From Microbulbifer litoralis (GTDB lineage Bacteria > Pseudomonadota > Gammaproteobacteria > Pseudomonadales > Cellvibrionaceae), in NCBI RefSeq assembly GCF_023634065.1, contig NZ_JALKCV010000007.1, positions 172,339-236,338 of the forward strand: a stretch of DNA of 64,000 bases, written 5' to 3'. The notes under the pieces were generated by a model that saw only the letters and a list, made by a program, of their open reading frames with translations, did no database searches and was not told the origin of the DNA. Numbering within the stretch: position 1 is the first letter of the stretch; every line of letters starts with the position of its first letter. The translations under genes and the position numbers were made by a program. Below, piece after piece: positions 58,418 to 64,000 of the stretch.

Positions 58418-58819
58418 ATGAAAGTGATCAAGAGTATTCGTCCGGGCGATCTGGGCTCCAGGCGCTTTGAGCAGCGCTTCGGCAAGCGACTTTGCCGTGT
58501 TCGATACCGCGAATCCCCCTGTGGAAAAAAACTATTCACCACAGTAGAACTCATTATCGATGAGCGTGAAAAGCCAGCAGCGGGTACCTCTCTGGCCGCA
58601 GTCAACGCCTACCGCAAGAAAGAACCGGTAGCAGTTTGCGTCGGCTATGAAGAACAGGCAATGCGGCGCCTGGTCAAACAGGCCGGAGGCCGCTGGAGCG
58701 CAAGCGGGAAGGCATGGGTAATCCAGCGGGAAAGCGCGGTAACCCTGGGGCTCTCCCATCGCATTGTGGAAGGGTTGATTGAAAAGTGCACAGATGTCGA
58801 TACGAGTCTGGGGTTTTAG
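58418..58819 (+). CDS. Small protein of unknown function (basic N-terminal, GxW motif)
   Basis: 133 residues from ATG 58418, GGAGGGG 4-10 nt upstream. The C-terminal part (about 70-125) reads AVCVGYEEQAMRRLVKQAGG then RWSASGKAWVIQ; the G-G-x-W-...-W pattern resembles short DUF5710-like nucleic-acid-linked domains. Similar proteins occur near mobile elements, from memory. It is the last gene before the cassette array. Function unknown. Confidence 0.65.
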   Translation: MKVIKSIRPGDLGSRRFEQRFGKRLCRVRYRESPCGKKLFTTVELIIDEREKPAAGTSLAAVNAYRKKEPVAVCVGYEEQAMRRLVKQAGGRWSASGKAWVIQRESAVTLGLSHRIVEGLIEKCTDVDTSLGF

Positions 58820-59203
58820 TATGGCTATATTTATCCATCTATGGCTAGATATGGGGATGCATGGTCAGGTATGAGCATATGCCCAGATGTGGCCATTTCT
58901 ACGAATAAACTGTTATTGGGGCGGGTTCAGCCAAAAAGGTTAGCGCGGGGTAGCGGAAAGTTTGGAGTCCTATTTAGGCAGCCAGTTGCAAGTGATGCGG
59001 GGCGAGCAAGTCCGCAGCTTCGTTCTTATTGCCTTCGTTAAGGATTCGGGTTCCGGCAAACTTTCGAGCAGCATCTTGGTTTGCCCATAAGAGATATTTT
59101 GAAAAAGGTGAGGAAAGTACAGTGATCTTTCCTCTTTCTATCGGGCGGCAGCCCTCCGCTGCGCTATGGGCAACGTGCCCTTAGCGAGTTCGGACACCGC
59201 CCG
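58820..59203. other. Region before the first attC of the array
   Basis: 384 bp without a convincing gene. A 66-codon plus-strand ORF (58841-59041) has no ribosome site or family. On the minus strand an open stretch ends at a stop at 58974-58976 (...LLAPHHLQLAA), without a start codon; may be a gene remnant. No integrase or recognisable attI site. Confidence 0.4.
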
Positions 59204-59288
59204 CAATAACCAGGCCATGCTGCGGACGGCCTACACAACGCGCTTCGCGCTAAAAGCATTTCGTCCGCCACAGATGGCAACGTTAGCA
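59204..59288 (+). repeat. attC site 1
   Basis: AATAACC opening, outer arm GGCCATGCTGCGGACGG, central CGCGCTTCGCGC, inner TCCGCC and the end GGCAACGTTAGC with a GTTAGC core (cut expected after G59282). Complementary halves CCAT/ATGG flank the core parts. Closely similar to sites 4, 6 and 7. Confidence 0.85.
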
Positions 59289-59331
59289 ATCAGGAGTAGT
59301 CAGCTCTATTCAAGGAAAAGGAGGATCACTG

Positions 59332-59754
59332 ATGATCGCGATAGAAGATTTGTACGTTATGGATGTGACGGAATTTACGAAAGAACTCTACCGGATGGGG
59401 AATGCAACTTGGCCTGCATTCACTGAAGATCGCGCGCGGAGAGATGTCCGTATTATCGTCCAAGATGGAATTGAGACGGTCGTTGCAAATGGCAACGGTT
59501 TTTCTGCCTTTGACCACATTACAAAGATAATGGCCAAGCCAGGAAAGAAAGTCTGGAAAATTAAAAAAGGTGCTACTTTACCACCAGAATTGGTGTTGGT
59601 TAAAGATCAGCGTCCTGGGCATGAGGGGCATTACATGATTGCTCCCGTTAAAAATATGCCCCTTAGAAAATATCTTGGGGCTATGGAAGAACTTGGTCTC
59701 GATCGTTCAAAAGTTCAGCTTCTTATTGCCGGGAGTGGTGTAAATGTCGTCTAA
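59332..59754 (+). CDS. Tse2-like toxin (cassette 1)
   Basis: 140 residues, ATG with AAGGAGG 8 nt upstream. The second half aligns by eye with Pseudomonas Tse2: SAFDHI (SVFD in Tse2), WKIKKGATLPPELVLVKDQ (IPPDLKVKQD) and GHYMIAPVKNM (HYTIMPAKPM). Tse2 is a small ADP-ribosyltransferase-like toxin exported by type VI secretion. Here no secretion genes are near, and the gene is followed by a small acidic partner as tse2 is by tsi2. It may act as a cassette-stabilising toxin. Confidence 0.7.
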   Translation: MIAIEDLYVMDVTEFTKELYRMGNATWPAFTEDRARRDVRIIVQDGIETVVANGNGFSAFDHITKIMAKPGKKVWKIKKGATLPPELVLVKDQRPGHEGHYMIAPVKNMPLRKYLGAMEELGLDRSKVQLLIAGSGVNVV

Positions 59755-59956
59755 AGGTTTTTCTCCAATAATAAGTGAGTATCACATTTTGTGGGAGGCT
59801 TTAAAGCACTATGAATCAAGGTTAGAGAAGCTATCATCTATGGAAACTGATGAGGATAAGCAGCTTGCATATGATGAAAAACTGCAAGATCTTGACGGTG
59901 TTTTAAGTTCCATTAAAGCAGCTGCAAAATCGGACTTCGATCTAGAGTTCGAGTGA
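59744..59956 (+). CDS. Tsi2-like antitoxin candidate (cassette 1)
   Basis: 70 residues, acidic, probably two to three helices with a coiled-coil pattern (HYESRLEKLSSMETDEDKQ). It starts 11 nt before the toxin stop, so translation is coupled. Tsi2 (77 residues, helical, acidic) follows tse2 in the same order. Sequence similarity to Tsi2 itself is not obvious; call rests on position, size and composition. Confidence 0.55.
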   Translation: MSSKGFSPIISEYHILWEALKHYESRLEKLSSMETDEDKQLAYDEKLQDLDGVLSSIKAAAKSDFDLEFE

Positions 59957-59962
59957 GCCCAT

Positions 59963-60082
59963 TGCTAACAAGCAGCGGCAGAGCGACAGACAACGCTACG
60001 CACCTTTTGTGTTACTCGCTGGCGCTCAAACATTAACACAAAAGGTGCTCCGCGCTGGCTGCGCCTGCGCTGGGCGTTATGT
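59963..60082 (+). repeat. attC site 2
   Basis: GCTAACAAGCAGCGGCAGAG at the start, long stem CACCTTTTGTG/CACAAAAGGTG, and the end GCTGGGCGTTATG; core GTTATG at 60076. About 120 bp, VCR-like in size. Confidence 0.9.
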
Positions 60083-60101
60083 TTAAAAAGATGGAGTCGG
60101 T

Positions 60102-60941
60102 ATGAGCTATAAAGCCACCGTGTTCAACGTGATGATTGCGTCACCGGGGGATGTTGCTTCAGAACGATCTATCGTTCGCGAGGTTATTGCAGAATGGAAT
60201 GCCGTGCATTCCGCGGCTCGCGGGATAGTTTTGCTCCCGACTGGCTGGGAGTCGCACTCTTCTCCAGAAATGGGAAACACACCTCAATCAATAATTAATG
60301 ATCAGATTCTTGATAAAGGTGACCTTCTAATTGGCGTATTCTGGACTCGCATTGGCACACAAACCGAAGACTATGCTAGCGGAACTGTGGAGGAAATATA
60401 GCGGCACATATCATCTGGCAAGCCTGCAATGTTGTATTTCTCGGATCAGCCAGCGCGACTTGATAGTGTTGATGACGAACAATACCAAGAATTGAAGAGG
60501 TTTAAAGCTTCCTGTAAAGATCGAGGGCTTTACGAGGTGTATGACAGCCACTCTCAATTCAAGGAAAAATTCTATCGGCACCTGCAGTTGAAGCTAAATG
60601 AGCATCAAATGTTTACTTCCATAGATGGCGCAGAACTGGTAGATCCGGTTCCTCTATCTCCAGAGTCTCGGATTCCTGAGTTATCAGAAGAAGCTAAGAT
60701 CCTGCTTAAAGAGGCAAGCTTGGACGACAATGGAACGATCATGCACCTCCGTCACATGGGTGGTAAAGATCTGCAAACGAATGGTAAAAACCTGATTGAC
60801 GACCAGAGTAGGAGGGTTGTTGCTAAATGGGAGTCTGCACTCCAGTTATTGCTTGATGAAGATTTGGTGATCGAAAGAGGTTACAAAGGAGAGATCTTTG
60901 AAATCACTGAACGCGGATTCCAGGTTGCAGACTCATTGTGA
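60102..60941 (+). pseudogene. DUF4062 protein gene broken by in-frame TAG
   Basis: The frame encodes 279 residues if the stop is read through. The first part (FNVMIASPGDVASERSIVRE, about residues 8-27) is a classical DUF4062 start, a TIR-like/nucleosidase-like domain common in defence proteins, continuing through LLIGVFWTRIGTQTEDYASGT. A TAG at 60399-60401 interrupts the domain between EEI and RHISSGKPAMLYFSD, where homologues have a Glu, Gln or Lys. The 3' part stays open for 180 codons and ends in a helical, winged-helix-like tail. A single base change explains the stop; a restart at ATG 60429 would give an N-truncated protein. Confidence 0.75.
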
Positions 60942-60950
60942 GCCCGCGAA

Positions 60951-61035
60951 ACATAACCATGCCAGCTACAGCGACGGCTACTACATTGCGGCTTCGCCTC
61001 CATTCCGTAGCCGCGCGTGCTGAGCGGCGTTAATT
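60951..61035 (+). repeat. attC site 3
   Basis: ACATAACC at the start, arms ACGGCTAC/GTAGCCG around a GGCTTCGCC loop region, end GAGCGGCGTTAAT; core GTTAAT at 61029. Confidence 0.85.
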
Positions 61036-61046
61036 TCACATAGCTA

Positions 61047-61325
61047 ATGAGAAGAAGAAAAAGGAAACCAACACCATTGCTGGATGCGGTTGAAAAGTAT
61101 CAAGTTGATCTCGTCTGCACCCTCTTGATTTTAGCATTTGGTACGCTACTGGCGGTTAAGCTATCTTCAGGTAAAGCTATATTCACTTTCAGTCCTGAGG
61201 GAGCTAGATTCTATCTCTCGCCTGAGGAGGCAAGGGTTTCAATTGTTTGCGTTCTTTTCTTTGGGCTTATCTATGGCGCAGCAACATTGATCAGAATTCA
61301 TGCGGCCTACAAGGGCCAAAAATAA
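61047..61325 (+). CDS. Small two-helix membrane protein (cassette 3)
   Basis: 92 residues. Basic N-terminus (MRRRKRKP), helices about 22-39 and 65-83, short polar loop between. Starts 18 nt after the attC core without a visible ribosome site, and its stop codon lies in the next attC. Unknown family. Confidence 0.55.
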   Translation: MRRRKRKPTPLLDAVEKYQVDLVCTLLILAFGTLLAVKLSSGKAIFTFSPEGARFYLSPEEARVSIVCVLFFGLIYGAATLIRIHAAYKGQK

Positions 61326-61405
61326 CCAGGCCAAGTTGACGGACAGCCTACACAAAGCGCTTCGCACAAAAAGCGTTCCGGCTGCCGCAATTGGCAACGT
61401 TAGTT
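61320..61405 (+). repeat. attC site 4
   Basis: AATAACCAGGCCAAGTTGAC at the start, centre AGCGCTTCGCAC, end CAATTGGCAACGTTAGT; core GTTAGT at 61399. Outer arms CCAA..TTG and CAATTGG pair. Same family as sites 1, 6 and 7. Confidence 0.85.
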
Positions 61406-61429
61406 GCAACCAGGCCTTAGGGGGAAAAA

Positions 61430-62329
61430 TTGGCTAGAGATTGGGAATCTGTCTTCGGTACATGGTCGCAAGGGCCAGGAAAATCTGAGCAGGAAAGGGT
61501 TGAGAATGCAGAGCGTCAGATACGGCAAGCTATTCAAGCAAGCCCGAGGCTTCAGAATAGGAATATCAGGGTCTTTACCCAAGGGTCGTACCGTAACAGA
61601 GTAAATGTGCGCCGGGATAGCGACGTAGATATAGGCGTACTTTGCTTCGATGCATTTTTCCCTGAGTACCCGGACGACAACGTCAAAGAAGTTCTCAATA
61701 AAAGCTTCAGTGACGGCACATATACCTACGCCGAGTTTAAAAATGAGCTTGAAGAGGCGCTGGTGGCGCGATTCGGTCGGGGTGCGGTGTCAAGAGGAAG
61801 TAAATCATTCGACGTTAAGGCAAATACGTATCGGGTAGAGTCGGATGTAGCGGCTTTCTTCGAACATCGCCGGTATACATCGACTTCACATTATTGGTCG
61901 GGAGTCGAAATGATCCCCGATGACCGTTCTCCTCCCAGGGTAAGAAACTGGCCCGAGCAACATTACTCAAATGGAGTGAAAAAGAACGACGAAACTACTC
62001 GCAGATATAAGAGAGTAGTAAGAATATTGAAGACACTATCCAATGAAATGGCTTCGAATGGAATCAAGTCAGCGCAAGATGCGCCAAGCTTCCTTGTAGA
62101 GTGCTTAGTATTCAACGCTTCAAATTCTCGGTTTAATTATACGGCGTTTAAGCCAATGGTCAGGGAGGTCTTGGCCGAGCTTTTTAACAACACTATGTCA
62201 ATTGAAACCTGTTCCGAGTGGGGTGAGGTTAGCGAGCTTAAGTACCTCTTCAGGGGGGCGCAACCATGGACAAGAGAACGCGCACATTCGTTTTTGAGTG
62301 ACGCGTGGGATTATGTGGGTTATAGCTAA
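61430..62329 (+). CDS. CBASS cyclic-nucleotide synthase (CD-NTase)
   Basis: 299 residues from a TTG start with TTAGGGGG upstream. The nucleotidyltransferase signature is clear: FTQGSYRNRVNVRRDSDVDI, i.e. Gly52-Ser53 followed by the metal-binding Asp65 and Asp67 (DVD), with a third acidic residue in VESDVAAFFE (Asp139). The C-terminal helical half (about 180-290) matches the CD-NTase (cGAS/DncV-like) alpha-domain layout. It should make a cyclic di- or trinucleotide on phage infection. It overlaps the Cap15-like effector gene by one base (TAATG), giving a two-gene type I CBASS operon within one cassette. Confidence 0.85.
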   Translation: MARDWESVFGTWSQGPGKSEQERVENAERQIRQAIQASPRLQNRNIRVFTQGSYRNRVNVRRDSDVDIGVLCFDAFFPEYPDDNVKEVLNKSFSDGTYTYAEFKNELEEALVARFGRGAVSRGSKSFDVKANTYRVESDVAAFFEHRRYTSTSHYWSGVEMIPDDRSPPRVRNWPEQHYSNGVKKNDETTRRYKRVVRILKTLSNEMASNGIKSAQDAPSFLVECLVFNASNSRFNYTAFKPMVREVLAELFNNTMSIETCSEWGEVSELKYLFRGAQPWTRERAHSFLSDAWDYVGYS

Positions 62330-62961
62330 TGTTAACCAGACTCCATATTTCGTCATTTGTCGGCCTCACAATCGGTGTATGGCTCCTAGCGCTTTGGGTT
62401 CAGGGGATGCCGGTGCTAAGCGCAGATTTTGTGAAGCCATTTGGCATCGTTGTCGGCGCTATCAGCCTACTTGTCACTATCTTCAACAAATATTTGTGGT
62501 CTTGGAGGCTTTTTAGGGGATGGTATGTCAAACGGCCCGACCTGAGGGGAACCTGGGAAGTTGAATTGAAGAGTAGTTGGACTGATCCCGAAACAGGGAA
62601 ACTGTCTGCGCCGATAACTGGTTACGCGGTTATAAGGCAGTCTCTTACCTTTCTGAGCCTCAGGTTGATGACCAAGGAGTCTCGCTCGGTTTTGGTGGCC
62701 CACAGCATAGAGCAGCAGGAAGACGATGACCTCTTTAAGCTCGTTGGTGTATATAGAAACGAACCGAAAATAGAACTTCAAGGTGTGCGCAGTGAGATTC
62801 ATCATGGATCTTTCGCTTTGGAAATCCACGGTACGCCAGTCTATGAGCTGCAAGGGCACTACTGGACCGACCGGGCGACCAGAGGAAGCATGATATTGCG
62901 CAATAGGATAAAAAAACTGTATGACACCTATGAGCATGCATCCAACGATATTGGCAACTAA
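62329..62961 (+). CDS. cap15: Cap15-like CBASS effector (2TM beta-barrel)
   Basis: 210 residues. Two N-terminal membrane helices (about 8-25 and 38-56) are followed by a beta-rich domain beginning RPDLRGTWEVELKSSW, with later strands GYAVIRQSLTFLSLRL, KIELQGVRSEIH and YELQGHYWTDRATRGSM. This is the Cap15 layout (S-2TMBeta), a membrane-disrupting CBASS effector opened by the cyclase product. Placement directly behind a CD-NTase strengthens the call. Stop codon lies in attC site 5. Confidence 0.82.
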   Translation: MLTRLHISSFVGLTIGVWLLALWVQGMPVLSADFVKPFGIVVGAISLLVTIFNKYLWSWRLFRGWYVKRPDLRGTWEVELKSSWTDPETGKLSAPITGYAVIRQSLTFLSLRLMTKESRSVLVAHSIEQQEDDDLFKLVGVYRNEPKIELQGVRSEIHHGSFALEIHGTPVYELQGHYWTDRATRGSMILRNRIKKLYDTYEHASNDIGN

Positions 62962-63003
62962 CAAAGCAATGCACGCGACAAGCGCGTGATTGCGGCGTTA
63001 TTG
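62956..63003 (+). repeat. attC site 5 (short)
   Basis: AACTAAC start, perfect-looking stem GCAATGCACGCG/CGCGTGATTGC with an ACAAG loop, end GGCGTTATTG; core GTTATT at 62997. Only about 48 bp, near the minimum attC size. Confidence 0.85.
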
Positions 63004-63018
63004 TTTCGGAGAAGCACA

Positions 63019-63483
63019 TTGCGGAAACTTTCATTGTTAATCTTGTTGTTTCTTTCTGATCACAGTTATCCGTGCACAGACGAAGGGTCAACTCAGTTTG
63101 TAAAAGATGTAAGAGCCTTTAAGAACCGAAATGACCAATGCATGACGATTCAAGTTCTGATAACGGAGGAATCCCATCCGAAAAAGCGCTACGTAGAATC
63201 AGCCTATTTGAACGTTCTTGATGAAGAAGAAAATTTGATTGCAGCTATTTCGCCAGCGCTCGATCGGCCCAGTTATGGTAATATTGTGTTCTCGGCTTGC
63301 TTGATGCCAGAGCACGTAGAGAACTCTGTGCTTTTTCTAAACATAAAGTCAAAGTCAGAAGTTAAACTTAAAGAGAACGGCCTGTATGAAGTTTCTGGCA
63401 CCTTGTGCCAAGAAAGTCAAAAGTTGGTGCTCGGAACACTCATTGAACAGTTTGGTTCCAGGCACGGTGGCGAAAAACAATAA
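63019..63483 (+). CDS. Exported protein, unknown (cassette 5)
   Basis: 154 residues from TTG 63019, GGAGAA upstream; an in-frame start at 62986 would lie inside the attC. N-terminus MRKLSLLILLFLSDHSYPCT is a signal peptide. The mature part is beta-rich with Cys residues (QCMT, SACLMP, TLCQ) that may pair. No family recognised; stop codon supplied by attC site 6. Confidence 0.6.
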   Translation: MRKLSLLILLFLSDHSYPCTDEGSTQFVKDVRAFKNRNDQCMTIQVLITEESHPKKRYVESAYLNVLDEEENLIAAISPALDRPSYGNIVFSACLMPEHVENSVLFLNIKSKSEVKLKENGLYEVSGTLCQESQKLVLGTLIEQFGSRHGGEKQ

Positions 63484-63562
63484 CCAGGCCATGCTACGGA
63501 CGGTTTACGCGACGCGCTTCGCGCTAAAGACGCTCCAACCGCCGCAGATGGCAACGTTAAAT
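63478..63562 (+). repeat. attC site 6
   Basis: AATAACCAGGCCATGCTACG start, centre CGCGCTTCGCGCTAAAG, end CAGATGGCAACGTTAAA; core GTTAAA at 63556. Nearly identical to site 1 over its length. Confidence 0.88.
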
Positions 63563-63575
63563 TTCTGGAAGAGTC

Positions 63576-63878
63576 ATGCCGAGAGTCTTCATTTACACGC
63601 CAATTATCTTATCAGTGATTGCTTTTTGTTTTTTCGCGTCTGGATACTTTCTGGTGAAGAATAACTCAGGAAGTCAAATTGGCGGCCTGCTATATATTAC
63701 AGGCCTGATATGGTTCTATTTTGGATGGGCGTTAGCTTTCGCTCAAGCAGCGTACGGAATTTGTAGTCGAGGGAATAACTCTTCCTGGAAGCATCATATA
63801 TTTTCGTCTTCAGGTGTGCTTGCATTAGAATCTGAAATCCTGAAAATGGGCAGGGAAGGTTTGTACCTCACTGCATAA
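63576..63878 (+). CDS. Small membrane protein, unknown (cassette 6)
   Basis: 100 residues with two hydrophobic helices (about 6-26 and 36-60, the second rich in Trp/Phe/Tyr) and a polar C-terminal third. GGAAGAG lies upstream of the ATG. No family recognised. Followed by attC site 7. Confidence 0.55.
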   Translation: MPRVFIYTPIILSVIAFCFFASGYFLVKNNSGSQIGGLLYITGLIWFYFGWALAFAQAAYGICSRGNNSSWKHHIFSSSGVLALESEILKMGREGLYLTA

Positions 63879-63881
63879 AAA

Positions 63882-63966
63882 GTTTAACAAGGCCAAGCTG
63901 ACGGACACCTACGCAATGCGCTTCGCGCAAACTGCACTCCGGCTGCCGCAGTCGGCAACGTTCAGG
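63882..63966 (+). repeat. attC site 7
   Basis: GTTTAACAAGGCCAAGCTGA start, centre ATGCGCTTCGCGCAAA, end GTCGGCAACGTTCAGG; the core reads GTTCAG, one change from GTTRRRY, so activity is doubtful. Confidence 0.75.
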
Positions 63967-63984
63967 CTGTAGAAAAACTCATAA

Positions 63985-63998
63985 CCCCCCCCCCCCCC
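63985..63998. repeat. C14 homopolymer at right edge
   Basis: Fourteen C residues in a row in otherwise AT-rich cassette DNA just after attC site 7. It may be a true slippage-prone tract or an assembly artefact. Confidence 0.7.
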
Positions 63999-64000
63999 AT

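Larger units (their letters stand above)
59204..64000 (+). mobile_element. Integron gene-cassette array (CALIN-like, no integrase seen)
   Basis: Seven attC-like sites in one orientation separate small, AT-richer genes, each followed closely by an attC whose opening often supplies the gene's stop codon. Typical cassette features: single or paired ORFs, weak or no promoters, varied functions. No intI gene was found upstream within 5 kb, so the array is either distant from its integrase or integrase-less. It continues past the right edge. Confidence 0.82.

Noticed and set aside
58841..59041. 66-codon ORF before the array
   Set aside because: No ribosome site, no family features, biased toward chance composition.
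60429..60941. Separate gene of 170 codons
   Set aside because: Same frame as the DUF4062 start and continues its domain; better seen as the 3' part of one interrupted gene.

Overview
The window looks like chromosomal DNA of a marine gammaproteobacterium. The middle (about 0.6 to 58.8 kb) is GC-rich, and its gene content and order (ubiE-ubiJ-ubiB, hisI/hisE as separate genes, tatABC, glnA followed by a DUF4124 protein and ntrBC, thiI, typA) fit the Cellvibrionales, perhaps Microbulbifer. That genus guess comes from family-level recognition, not a database search. No rRNA, tRNA or CRISPR array was seen.

Layout. 0-0.5 kb: the left edge is AT-rich and carries, on the minus strand, a partial PIN-like gene behind a degenerate integron attC site. 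0.6-3 kb: qmcA/nfeD membrane-quality pair and a CHAD protein. 3.1-8.9 kb: ubiquinone genes ubiE, ubiJ, ubiB, histidine genes hisI, hisE, and tatABC. 9-22.3 kb: single housekeeping and accessory genes (MliC-type lysozyme inhibitor, M-type aminopeptidase lipoprotein, dtd, SDR epimerase, tag, mscS, DUF885 peptidase, thioesterase, GSDH-type dehydrogenase, GNAT, NUDIX, ectD, VIT-family transporter). 22.4-26.6 kb: a minus-strand glycosylation cluster with an ALG10-like glucosyltransferase, a GtrB-like and a GtrA-like protein and a second GT-C-like membrane protein. 26.8-29 kb: diguanylate cyclase, macro-domain protein, DUF1428. 29.1-41.1 kb: a 12-gene minus-strand respiratory operon encoding alternative complex III (actABCDEF), a SCO protein and an A2-type caa3 oxidase (ctaCDEF). 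41.4-52.7 kb: DUF2784, typA, a non-canonical Hsp70 triad, a TonB-dependent receptor, thiI. 53-58.1 kb: nitrogen control genes glnA, DUF4124 gene, ntrB, ntrC with recognisable sigma-54 promoters and NtrC sites.

58.8-64 kb is the most unusual part. AT-richer genes alternate with seven attC-like sites in one orientation, i.e. an integron gene-cassette array with no integrase in view (CALIN-like). The cassettes carry a Tse2/Tsi2-like toxin-antitoxin pair, a DUF4062 gene broken by an in-frame TAG, a two-gene CBASS anti-phage system (CD-NTase cyclase plus Cap15-like membrane effector), and four small or exported/membrane proteins of unknown role. An attC relative on the opposite strand at the left edge means that the core segment is bracketed by two outward-reading cassette regions.

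Themes linking the genes: the oxidase operon is tightly translationally coupled (mostly ATGA/GTGA overlaps), so it is probably made as one supercomplex; the GtrB/GtrA/ALG10-like genes form a plausible lipid-linked glucose pathway; glnA and ntrBC appear to form the classical autoregulated Ntr loop. Short dispersed repeats recur between genes, and in two places they or gene duplications have entered coding sequence (the ActE signal peptide, the aminopeptidase tail).
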